Shown piece by piece: positions 8,404-16,304 of a stretch of DNA of 63,762 nucleotides. The stretch lies in assembly GCA_018239675.1 (NCBI GenBank), contig JAFEGX010000011.1, positions 1-63,762 of the forward strand. The letters run 5' to 3'. The stretch's first letter is position 1. The number at the start of each line of letters is the position of its first letter. A model generated the notes under the pieces. The model saw only the letters and a program-made list of their open reading frames with translations, was not told the DNA's origin and searched no databases. The position numbers and the translations under genes were made by a program. The DNA is from Verrucomicrobiota bacterium (lineage in GTDB: Bacteria; Verrucomicrobiota; Verrucomicrobiia; Opitutales; Opitutaceae).

Positions 8404-9321
8404 ATGCCGTTCCCGAACCCGCTTTATCTCTTCAACAACCACTTCGCCGGACATCGGCGCAACTACCCGTACCGCACGCGGCTCGCGATCGCGGCCGACC
8501 TCGGGTTCGACGGCTACGAGCTGCATCCGATCGAGCCGGACGACGACCGCGCCTGGGACGAGGCCGCGGCGGCGTTCCGCGCCAGCGGCCTGACCAACGC
8601 CGGGATGTACGTCGTGTCGAAGGGCGCGACTGACGAGGAGTTCCCGCGGATCGACGCCGAGATCGAGCGCGCGCGGCGCATGATCGCGCGGCTGCACGCG
8701 ATCGATCCGCACGCCTTCGTCAACTTCACGGTCATGAGCAACCCGGCCGGCCAGAGTCCCGCCGACTACCGGCTCGCCGGCTCCGCCCGGGCCGAGCCGC
8801 GCCACTGGGAGCGCACCGCCCGGATCGTGCGCGCGGTGGACGACGAGCTGGCCGAGCGGGGCATGAGCGGCAACCTGTACAACCACGTCTGGTTCATCAT
8901 CGACACGCCCGACGCCGAGCTGCGGGTACTGCGCGACGCCGGGGCCCGCGTGATCCGTCCGGGCATCGCTCTCTTCCACGCCTTCTTTCACCTGGGCGTG
9001 CCGGACCTGCCCGAGGTCCTCACCCAACCCGGGATGGAGCGCCTCGGCTATTTCGCGGTGCTCAACGGCTGGCCGAAACCCGCCGAGCCGTTCCGCACCC
9101 GCCCGCTCGACGACGGCAACATCGACGTCGCCGGCGCCCTCGGCCTGCTCTGGTCGCGCGGCTACCGCGGCCCCGTGATCTCGCAGGCCTACGACCTCGG
9201 CGGCGATCCCTACGAGACCGCCCGCCGCAGCCGCGACTATCTCCACTCCATCTACGACCGCTTCACGCGCAATCCGGGACTAAACCCGTTTGCCGCCGTG
9301 CAGGTAACAGGTTCCAGGTAA
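8404..9321 (+). CDS. Xylose-isomerase-like TIM-barrel protein (sugar phosphate isomerase/epimerase family)
   Basis: About 305 residues. The pattern of LAIAADLGFDGYELHPIEPDD near the N-terminus and alternating beta/alpha segments fits the AP-endonuclease-2/xylose isomerase-like barrel, and such proteins often sit beside Gfo/Idh oxidoreductases as here (36-bp gap). The usual glutamate-plus-His strands look altered: GNLYNHVWFIIDTPD replaces the common EnH-type segment and VISQAYDLGG the late Glu strand, so the metal site may be atypical. ATG at 8404 is chosen over an upstream in-frame TTG at 8392. The last residues (VQVTGSR) are encoded by an intergenic-type repeat (GGTAACAGG), suggesting repeat insertion shifted the original stop. 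Confidence 0.7.
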   Translation: MPFPNPLYLFNNHFAGHRRNYPYRTRLAIAADLGFDGYELHPIEPDDDRAWDEAAAAFRASGLTNAGMYVVSKGATDEEFPRIDAEIERARRMIARLHAIDPHAFVNFTVMSNPAGQSPADYRLAGSARAEPRHWERTARIVRAVDDELAERGMSGNLYNHVWFIIDTPDAELRVLRDAGARVIRPGIALFHAFFHLGVPDLPEVLTQPGMERLGYFAVLNGWPKPAEPFRTRPLDDGNIDVAGALGLLWSRGYRGPVISQAYDLGGDPYETARRSRDYLHSIYDRFTRNPGLNPFAAVQVTGSR

Positions 9322-9382
9322 TACGTCACAGGAGTCTCGCGCGCACCTCACCCTGCCACTTGGCCCCTGCCCCCTGTTACCT
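9301..9382. repeat. Intergenic inverted repeat, GGTAACAGG family, copy 1
   Basis: CAGGTAACAGG begins at 9301, inside the last codons of the TIM-barrel gene, and the inverted CCTGTTACCT lies at 9373-9382, just before the enolase-superfamily gene. The same motif pair recurs at 25695-25709 and 26780-26923. Arms are short and the middle part differs between copies, so this looks like a decayed small mobile or REP-like element. Confidence 0.55.
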
Positions 9383-9391
9383 CTCCCCACC

Positions 9392-10534
9392 ATGGCCCCC
9401 ATCACCCAGGTAGAGCTCGGCCGCTTCGACTACGCGGTGGCGGGAGAGTTCAAGTTCTTCCGGCCGGGTCCCGACGGCCAGGTGCGCCGTCCGTCGGTGC
9501 TCGTGCGGCTGACCGACGCCGACGGCCGCCACGGCTGGGGCCAGGCGGTGCCGGTGCCGTCGTGGACCTACGAGACGGTCGAGACGGTCCTCACCACCCT
9601 GCGGCACCATCTCGCCGAGCTCATGCTCGGCCGCGATCCGGCCGACCTGGCCGGCCTGCACGCGGCGATGAACACCGCGATCCGCCCCGCCTTCTCGGTC
9701 GGCCAGCCGCTCTGCAAGGCGGCGCTCGATCTCGCGTGCCACGACCTCGCCGGCCGGCAGCGCGGCGTGCCGGCGTGGCAGCTGTTCGGCCCGCCGGCCC
9801 GGGCGCGCCCGGCCCTCACGCTCAGCTGGACCGTGGCGTCGCCCAAGCTGGAGACCGTCGAGCGCCAGCTGGCCGAGGGCCGGGCGCGCGGTTACCGCAA
9901 CTTCAACCTCAAGGTCGGTGCCCCGCAGTCCGCCGCCTACGACCTCGACCTCGCGAGACGCGTGCGGGCCTTCGCACCCGACGGTTTCCTCTGGGCGGAT
10001 GCGAACACCGGCTACACGCCGGACGAGGCGCTTGCGATCGCGCCGCGGCTCCGCGACGCCGGGGTCGACGTGCTCGAGTCGCCGCTGCCGCCGACACAGA
10101 TCCGCGGCTACCAGGCCCTGCGGCGGCAGGGCGCGCTGCCGGTGCTGATGGACGAGGGGATTCTCGCCCTGCCCGAGGCGGTCGAGTTCATGGAGCTCGG
10201 CATGATGGACGGCATCGCGATGAAGCCGGCGCGGAACGCCGGGCTGTGGCCGTCGGTGCAGATCGTGAACCAGCTCCGGGCGCGCGGACTGATGGTGCTC
10301 GGGTCGGGCCTCACCGACCCCGACCTCTCGCTGGCGGCGGCGGCGCAGCTGTTCGCATGGGCGGACCTCGGCCGGCCGTGCGCGCTGAACGGGCCCCAGT
10401 TTCTCGCCGACCGCCTGGCCGGTTCCGCCCTCGTGCCCCGGGCCGACCAGCTGACGGTGCCGACCGCGCCCGGGCTCGGGCTCGACCTCGACCCCCGCGC
10501 CGCCGCCAGCCTTGAAACGGTCGCGCGCCGCTGA
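9392..10534 (+). CDS. Enolase-superfamily enzyme (mandelate racemase/muconate lactonising group)
   Basis: 380 residues with an N-terminal capping domain and a C-terminal (beta/alpha)7-beta barrel. Metal ligands are readable as Asp in WADANTGY, Glu in LESPLPP and Asp/Glu in LMDEGI; a Lys on the far side of the barrel is in IAMKPAR. The second-strand acid/base motif, normally K-x-K, reads N-L-K (FNLKVG), so one general base is missing and the reaction may be one-sided (dehydration or racemisation-defective). Its operon of Gfo/Idh, TIM barrel and ABC importer points to sugar-acid or cyclic-polyol metabolism. Start ATG at 9392; 9 bp before the ABC fusion gene. Confidence 0.8.
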   Translation: MAPITQVELGRFDYAVAGEFKFFRPGPDGQVRRPSVLVRLTDADGRHGWGQAVPVPSWTYETVETVLTTLRHHLAELMLGRDPADLAGLHAAMNTAIRPAFSVGQPLCKAALDLACHDLAGRQRGVPAWQLFGPPARARPALTLSWTVASPKLETVERQLAEGRARGYRNFNLKVGAPQSAAYDLDLARRVRAFAPDGFLWADANTGYTPDEALAIAPRLRDAGVDVLESPLPPTQIRGYQALRRQGALPVLMDEGILALPEAVEFMELGMMDGIAMKPARNAGLWPSVQIVNQLRARGLMVLGSGLTDPDLSLAAAAQLFAWADLGRPCALNGPQFLADRLAGSALVPRADQLTVPTAPGLGLDLDPRAAASLETVARR

Positions 10535-10543
10535 CCCCTCCGC

Positions 10544-13500
10544 ATGCCCCGTCCGACCCGCCGCCTGCTGTTCGCCGCAAAATTCGCCCTCGGGTGCGCG
10601 GCGGCGGCGCTGGCGCTCACGGCCTTCGTTGGCGCCGCCGCGGCGTTCCTGCGGCCGGACCTCTCGCGGCGGCCCGCGATGCCGTCCGCCGCCGCGGCCG
10701 CGGCGGCGCGGAAGGAACGCGCGGCCCGGCTCGACCCGGCGCACCCGGAGGTGATCTGGCGCGACGTGGATTACAGCGAGGGCGCCAAGGCGGCGTGGTG
10801 GCCAAAGGGCGAGCCGCCGCTGCTGGCGGACATGGTCAAGGCGGGCCAGCTGCCGCCCGTCGCGGAGCGCACCGGGCCCGAGCCGCTCGTGATGGAGGGC
10901 GTGGAGGGCAACGGCCGCTACGGCGGGACGTGGTACCGCATCGCGACCAGCCCGGAGGACCTCGAGGGCATCCTGCACACGCGCCTCTCGTACACGACGC
11001 TGGTGCGCTGGTCGCCCGAGGGCTACCCGATCGTGCCGCACCTGGCAAAGTCGTGGACCGTGTCGCCCGACCAGCGCGTGTGGACCTTCACGCTGCGCCG
11101 CGGCCTGCGCTGGTCCGACGGCCAGCCGTTCACCACCGACGACATCATGTTCTGGTGGAAATGGGAGGTGCAGTACTTCAAGGCCGGCTCGCAGTCGTCG
11201 GGTGGCTCGGACTTCAGCTGGATGCTGAACGCCGGCCGGCTGGGGGACGTCGAGCAGGTCGACGCGCTCACGGTGCGGTTCAAGTTCGCGGAGCCGAACA
11301 GCCTGTTCCTCGAGCGGCTGGCCGGCGCGGTGGACTGCTTCCGGCCGGCGCACTACCTCCGGCAGTTCCACCCGGCGCTCGGCGATCCCAAGGTGATCGC
11401 CGGGCTGATGCGCTCGCTCAACCTGCCGAGCCCGCTCGCGGTCTACATCCGGATGAAGCACCGGCTGAATCCGGAGCACCCGCGGATGTGGCCCTGGGTG
11501 TACCGCGAGTACCGGCCCTCGGCCCCGCAGACGCTGGTGCGCAACCCGTACTACTTCGCCGTCGACCCCGCGGGTCACCAGCTGCCGTACCTCGACCGCC
11601 TGGTGATCGACGTCCGGGAGAAGAGCCTGGTCAGCGCGGCCGTGGCCGGCGGCGAGGTCTCGATGCAGGAGCGGCACATCGACTTCGAGGACTACACCCT
11701 GCTCATGACCGAGGCGCCGCGCCAGGGCTACCACGTGCGCCACTGGTTCAACGCCACTCGCACGTTCTCGCAGATCAGCCCGAACCTCAACCGCCGCGTG
11801 GATCCGCGGCGGCCCGAGACCGCCTGGAAGCACCGCCTGCTGAACGAGGTCCGGTTCCGGCAGGCCCTCTCGCTCGCGCTCAACCGCCAGGAAATCATCG
11901 ACGCCGTGTTCTACGGCGTGGGCGAGCCGGCCCAGAACTCACCGGGACCCGACTCGCCGTACTCGAACCCGCGGCACTTCCACTCGTTCACGGCGTACGA
12001 CCCGGCGCGGGCCAGCGCGCTCCTCGACGGCCTCGGGCTCGAGCACCGCGACGCCGAGGGCTTCCGCACGTTCCCCGACGGCTCGCGCATGACCTGGTTC
12101 CTGAACGTGGCGGCGAGCTACCCGCCGGACGCGGCACAGATGGTCGCCGACCAGTGGTCGCGCGTTGGCGTGCGCACGATCGTGCAGCTGCGGGTGCGCA
12201 CGCTGTGGCAGGTCGAGCAGGCCGCGCGGGAGCACGACTTCACCTACTGGCCGGGCCTCGAGGAATTCATGCCGATGCTCGACCCGCGGTACTACGTGCC
12301 GACGGGCGGGGCGTCCTTCTTCGCCCCGATGTGGGGCCGGTGGTACCAGCTCGGCGGCCTCCGCGCCCCGCCGAACTCGACCATCCCCGACCTCGAGGGC
12401 CCGCCCCCCGGCCACCCGCTGCGCCGGGCCATGGAGCTGTACGACCTCGCCCAGCTCGCGCCGACCGCGGCCGAGCGCATCGCCCGTTTCCGCGAGATCC
12501 TCGACATCGCCGCCGACAACGTCTGGTCCATCAGCATCGCCACGCCGCCGCCGGCGCTGGCGGTGGTGAAGGACGGCCTGCACAACGTGCCGGAGCGCGG
12601 GCTCTCGGGCTACTACTACATGACGCCGGCGAACATGGGCATGGAGACATTCTACTGGGACGCGCCCAACGACCCGCCGGAGGTGGCGGCCCAGCTCCAG
12701 GCGTCCCTGCTCCACCCGTCGAGCCTGCCGCAGGCGGAGGCGGACGACGGGACCGGCCGCGCGTGGCCGCGCTGGGCGGGCTGGCTGCTCACCGCCGCGG
12801 GCCTCGGGCTCCTCGGGCTGCTGGCCGTCCGGTACCCATTCGTCGGCCGGCGGCTCGTGATCCTCGTGCCGACGCTGCTCTTCATCTCGGTCATCGTGTT
12901 CACGATCGTGCAGCTCCCGCCCGGCGACTTCATCACGGCCAAGACGATGGAGATCACGCTGAACGGCGAGGCCAACGCCGAGGCGCAGCTGGCCAACCTG
13001 CGCGAGACGTTCCGCTTCGACGAGCCGGCGTGGAAGCAATACGCGCACTGGATGGGCTTCCCGTGGTTCGTGTCGTTCGACCCGGCCGACGCAGGCCTGC
13101 TGCAGGGCAATCTCGGGCGCTCGATGGAGAGCAACCTGCCGGTGAACGAGATCCTCGGCGACCGCCTCGCGCTCACATTCGTCATCTCGGTGCTCACGAT
13201 CCTCTTCACCTGGCTGCTCGCGCTCCCGATCGGCATCTACTCCGCCGTGCGGCCGTACACGTGGGGCGACTATCTGCTCACGCTGGTCGGGTTCTTCGGC
13301 ATGTCGGTGCCGCCGTTTCTCTTCGCGCTCGTGCTGATGTACCTCAGCGGGGAGTATCTCGGCCTCAGCGTGTCCGGGCTGTTCAGCCTGCGCTACGCCG
13401 CCGACCCCGCGTGGTCCTGGGGCAAGGTGGTCGACCTCCTGCAGCACGTGTGGGTCGCCGTCATCGTCCTCGGCGTTGGCAGCACCGCGGTGATGATCCG

Positions 13501-13864
13501 CGTGATGCGTGCCAACCTGCTCGACGAGCTGAAGAAGCCGTATGTCGTGGCCGCACGGGCCAAGGGCGTGCGGCCGCTCCGGCTGCTGCTGAAGTACCCG
13601 GTGCGCATCGCGCTCAACCCGTTCGTCTCGGGCCTGGCCGTGCTGTTCCCGCAGCTGATCTCCGGCGGCGCGATCGTCGCGCTGGTGCTCAGCCTGCCGA
13701 CCGTCGGCCCGATGCTGCTGCTGGCGCTGATGAACGAGGATACCTATTTCGCGGCGTCGATGCTGATGGTGCTGAGCGTGCTCGGCGCGGTCGGCACGCT
13801 GCTCAGCGACCTGCTGCTGGTCTGGCTCGACCCGCGCATCCGCTACGGGGGAGGGGCCCGGTGA
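10544..13864 (+). CDS. ABC transporter fusion: family-5 solute-binding domain plus DppB-like permease
   Basis: 1106 residues joining two proteins that are normally separate. A membrane anchor (about 8-36) is followed by a periplasmic family-5 solute-binding domain (about 95-690; LAKSWTVSPDQRVWTFTLRRG, WSDGQPFTTDDI). After about residue 745 there is a DppB/OppB-type permease: TM segment FVGRRLVILVPTLLFISVIV, further TM segments, and the ATPase-coupling EAA loop (DELKKPYVVAARAKGVRPL, about 995-1015). It should import oligosaccharides or peptides of unknown identity with the permease encoded next to it (start overlap at 13861). No ATPase gene is nearby, so one must be supplied from elsewhere. 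The frame is continuous, so this is a true fusion rather than neighbouring genes. Confidence 0.88.
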   Translation: MPRPTRRLLFAAKFALGCAAAALALTAFVGAAAAFLRPDLSRRPAMPSAAAAAAARKERAARLDPAHPEVIWRDVDYSEGAKAAWWPKGEPPLLADMVKAGQLPPVAERTGPEPLVMEGVEGNGRYGGTWYRIATSPEDLEGILHTRLSYTTLVRWSPEGYPIVPHLAKSWTVSPDQRVWTFTLRRGLRWSDGQPFTTDDIMFWWKWEVQYFKAGSQSSGGSDFSWMLNAGRLGDVEQVDALTVRFKFAEPNSLFLERLAGAVDCFRPAHYLRQFHPALGDPKVIAGLMRSLNLPSPLAVYIRMKHRLNPEHPRMWPWVYREYRPSAPQTLVRNPYYFAVDPAGHQLPYLDRLVIDVREKSLVSAAVAGGEVSMQERHIDFEDYTLLMTEAPRQGYHVRHWFNATRTFSQISPNLNRRVDPRRPETAWKHRLLNEVRFRQALSLALNRQEIIDAVFYGVGEPAQNSPGPDSPYSNPRHFHSFTAYDPARASALLDGLGLEHRDAEGFRTFPDGSRMTWFLNVAASYPPDAAQMVADQWSRVGVRTIVQLRVRTLWQVEQAAREHDFTYWPGLEEFMPMLDPRYYVPTGGASFFAPMWGRWYQLGGLRAPPNSTIPDLEGPPPGHPLRRAMELYDLAQLAPTAAERIARFREILDIAADNVWSISIATPPPALAVVKDGLHNVPERGLSGYYYMTPANMGMETFYWDAPNDPPEVAAQLQASLLHPSSLPQAEADDGTGRAWPRWAGWLLTAAGLGLLGLLAVRYPFVGRRLVILVPTLLFISVIVFTIVQLPPGDFITAKTMEITLNGEANAEAQLANLRETFRFDEPAWKQYAHWMGFPWFVSFDPADAGLLQGNLGRSMESNLPVNEILGDRLALTFVISVLTILFTWLLALPIGIYSAVRPYTWGDYLLTLVGFFGMSVPPFLFALVLMYLSGEYLGLSVSGLFSLRYAADPAWSWGKVVDLLQHVWVAVIVLGVGSTAVMIRVMRANLLDELKKPYVVAARAKGVRPLRLLLKYPVRIALNPFVSGLAVLFPQLISGGAIVALVLSLPTVGPMLLLALMNEDTYFAASMLMVLSVLGAVGTLLSDLLLVWLDPRIRYGGGAR

Positions 13865-15012
13865 ACACGCCCGCGGCCACCACCCTGCCCATCCCGGGCG
13901 CCGGCAGCGAGGGCGTACGCTCGCCCTGGGAGCTCACCCGGGCGCGCTTCGCCCGCCACCGCCTCGGCCTGGCGTCGTTCTTCCTGCTGGTCGTGCTGTA
14001 CCTGATGGCGCTCGGCTGCGAGTTCTTCGCCCCGGCCACGCGGGAATGGCGCGACCTGCGCCACTCCTACTGCCCGCCGCAGCCCCTGCACTTCGCGTGG
14101 GCCGACGGGCTGTACGTCTGCGCCATGCGCCGCCTCGACAATCCGGTCACGTTCGCCCGCACCTACGTCGAGGACCCGACCGTCCGCATCCCGCTCGGCT
14201 TCTTCGTGCGCGGCGAGCCGGTGCGGGTGCTCGGCTTCCTGCCCACCGACCGCCACTTCTTCGGCGTCGACCGCGACCGGCTCGCGCGCCGCGGGCGCGC
14301 CGACGACCCGGATGCGGTGTGCTACCTGCTCGGCGCCGACAAGTACGGCCGGGACGCGGCGTCGCGCCTGATCTACGGCGCACGGATCAGCCTGTCGGTT
14401 GGCGTGATTTCCATCATCATCACCTTCGTGCTCGGCGTGGTGCTCGGCGGCGTTTCCGGCTACGCCGGCGGCGGATGGGACAACCTCATCCAGCGCACGA
14501 TCGAGGTGATCAACGCCCTGCCCCAGCTGCCGCTCTGGCTCGCGCTCGGCGCGGTGTTCCCCGCGGACTGGTCGCCGCTCACCGTCTACTTCTGCGTGAC
14601 GGTCGCCCTCAGCCTCATCAGCTGGACCGGCCTCGCGCGCGTGGTCCGCGGCAAGATCCTCGCGCTGCGCGAGGAGGACTACGCGGTGGCCGCCCGCCTG
14701 CTGGGCGCGTCACCGGCCCGCATCCTCTTCCGCCATCTCGTGCCGGGTTTCACGAGCCACATCATCGTGACGCTCACGCTGGGCGTGCCCGGCATGATCC
14801 TCGGCGAGACGGTGCTGAGCTTCCTCGGCCTCGGCCTGCGGCCGCCCATCGTCAGCTGGGGCGTGATGCTCCAGGACTGCCAGAATCTCCAGACCGTGGG
14901 CCACTACCCTTGGCTGCTTTCCCCGGTGCTGTTCATCGTGGTGACCATCCTGGCGTTCAACTTCGCCGGCGACGCCCTGCGCGACGCGGCCGACCCATAC
15001 AGCGACCGATAG
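13861..15012 (+). CDS. ABC transporter permease, DppC/OppC-like
   Basis: 383 residues, starting at GTG 13861 that overlaps the stop of the upstream fusion gene (GTGA) and is preceded by a G-rich Shine-Dalgarno-like GGGGGAGGGG. TM1 is at about 38-60 (LASFFLLVVLYLMALGCEFF), then a large periplasmic insert (about 60-165), a DPYGRD-like segment (ADKYGRDAASRLIYGARISL), four to five further TM segments, and the EAA loop (EEDYAVAARLLGASPARILF). It pairs with the upstream permease domain to form a heterodimeric import channel. The insert between TM1 and the core is longer than in classic DppC and may contact the tethered binding domain. Confidence 0.88.
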   Translation: MNTPAATTLPIPGAGSEGVRSPWELTRARFARHRLGLASFFLLVVLYLMALGCEFFAPATREWRDLRHSYCPPQPLHFAWADGLYVCAMRRLDNPVTFARTYVEDPTVRIPLGFFVRGEPVRVLGFLPTDRHFFGVDRDRLARRGRADDPDAVCYLLGADKYGRDAASRLIYGARISLSVGVISIIITFVLGVVLGGVSGYAGGGWDNLIQRTIEVINALPQLPLWLALGAVFPADWSPLTVYFCVTVALSLISWTGLARVVRGKILALREEDYAVAARLLGASPARILFRHLVPGFTSHIIVTLTLGVPGMILGETVLSFLGLGLRPPIVSWGVMLQDCQNLQTVGHYPWLLSPVLFIVVTILAFNFAGDALRDAADPYSDR

Positions 15013-15389
15013 CGGCGGGGTTGGGATTTACAGGAGGCAACGGAGGAAACGGAGGGCAGAAGAGCGGAAGTTGCGCGGGAGTTTTTTCCACGGATTTTGT
15101 GATTCCTGAGGAGGCGGAGGGATCCTCGCGGAACGAGCGGGACGCTGCGCCCCGTTCGTTCCGCTCGGGCTCGGGACAACCATCCGGTGTCACCTGATCC
15201 TCTCCGCCCTGCTGCGCAGGTTAGGCGGCGACGGAACGTCGCAGTCCAAGCTGCGCGGCCTCGTTTGATCTCCCGACCGAAATCTCGCCCTCCGTGGTCA
15301 AACCCGGTCGCGGACCAAGAACCTGCACCTTCGCAGCAAGGGGTCCGGAACAACGGCTCCGCTCCCTCCGTTGCCTCCTGGGCAAGACC
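15013..15389. other. 377-bp convergent intergenic region
   Basis: It lies between the permease gene (plus) and the PhyH-like gene (minus) and holds no convincing gene. It is filled by one inverted-repeat element (15031-15380). Inside it is a long hairpin: arms 15128-15141 and 15151-15164, 14 bp with one G-T pair and a 9-base loop, but no T-run. The hairpin could end transcription from both sides, which is inference. Confidence 0.5.
15031..15380. repeat. Intergenic inverted-repeat element, ACGGAGG family, copy A (about 350 bp)
   Basis: The left end is CAGGAGGCAACGGAGG (15031-15046) and the right end is its near-perfect inverse (CCTCCGTTGCCTCCTG at 15365-15380); homology continues into GNAACGGAG-type sequence inside both ends. 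Copies B (35694-35837) and C (40485-40634) carry the same termini around different centres. Lack of any transposase and the terminal inverted repeats suggest a MITE-like or REP-like family. Confidence 0.7.
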
Positions 15390-16295
15390 CTACTTCGTCG
15401 TTTCGAGCCGCGAGTAGTCGCAGCCGATGAAGAGGCCGTCGGGGCCGGCGAATTTCCGCCGGTATTCCTCCTGCGGCGCGACCTGGGTGGCCGCGCTGCG
15501 GTAGTGGAATTGCAGGGCGCGGCGGCGCAGCCCGGAGTTGTTGACCGGCGTCTCGTGCGGGAGGAGGCCGTCAAAGATCATCAGGCCGCCGGGCGGCAGC
15601 TCGACCGCCACGGCGGCGGCGGGGTCGATCTCCGCGGTCGTGATCTCGCAGTCCACGCGGGTCCACTCGTGGCGGCGCGGTCCGGACCGGTGGCCGCCTG
15701 GGATCACGTGCATGCAGCCGTTCGCAACGGTGGCCGGGTCGAGGGCGATCCAGACGCCGCAGACGCCGTCGAAGCGGTTGACCGCGAAATACGCGAGGTC
15801 CTGGTGCCACGGCTTCTCCGCCCCGCCGTGCGCGGGCTTGCAGAGCGCCATGCTGGAGTACAGCGCGAAGCCGGGGCCGAGCACCGCCTCGACCAGGTTG
15901 CGCAGGCGCGGGTGCTGGTTGGCGAGGTGGTCGTAGATCGGCAGCTCCTGGGTGTACGACTGGAATTTCCGGATGTTGTCGGCCAGCTCGTCGAGCCGGT
16001 CCGCCCGCGCCTCGTAGGTGCCCTCGACCTGGAAATGGAAGTCCGATGTGCGGCTCTTGAAGAGCAGGCCGCGGCCGTTCTTGATCGCCTCGCCGTACTT
16101 CGCGCCGTGGTGCTCGGTGCGCTCCTCGTTGAACGCGTACTTCCGCACCAGCTCGTTGATGCCGTCCGAGGCGGCCCGCACCTCGGCGGGCGAAAGGGCG
16201 GTGGTGAAGGCCAGAAATCCGTCGCGCCGGTAGCGCGCGATCATCTCGGCGTCCGGACGCTCCGGCAGGGTGGGGTAACACGGCGAGGGGTTCAC
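15390..16295 (-). CDS. Phytanoyl-CoA dioxygenase (PhyH) family Fe(II)/2-oxoglutarate oxygenase
   Basis: 301 residues. The iron-binding facial triad is visible as His164-x-Asp166 in KPWHQDLAYF and a distal His in LLPHETPVNNS, followed by the 2-oxoglutarate-binding Arg in SGLRRRALQFHY. Members hydroxylate diverse small molecules and can demethylate O-methyl groups oxidatively; the substrate here is unknown. It is the last gene of a minus-strand operon with GH27, Gfo/Idh and GH36-like genes, implying action on a sugar or glycoside released there. Start is GTG at 16295, 9 bp after the GH36-like stop; no strong ribosome binding site. Confidence 0.82.
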   Translation of the reverse strand: MNPSPCYPTLPERPDAEMIARYRRDGFLAFTTALSPAEVRAASDGINELVRKYAFNEERTEHHGAKYGEAIKNGRGLLFKSRTSDFHFQVEGTYEARADRLDELADNIRKFQSYTQELPIYDHLANQHPRLRNLVEAVLGPGFALYSSMALCKPAHGGAEKPWHQDLAYFAVNRFDGVCGVWIALDPATVANGCMHVIPGGHRSGPRRHEWTRVDCEITTAEIDPAAAVAVELPPGGLMIFDGLLPHETPVNNSGLRRRALQFHYRSAATQVAPQEEYRRKFAGPDGLFIGCDYSRLETTK

Positions 16296-16304
16296 GCCGC
16301 GCGA

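Noticed and set aside
15128..15164. Rho-independent terminator after the ABC operon
   Set aside because: The 14-bp stem is strong but no T-run follows on either strand, so it is described only as a hairpin inside the repeat element.
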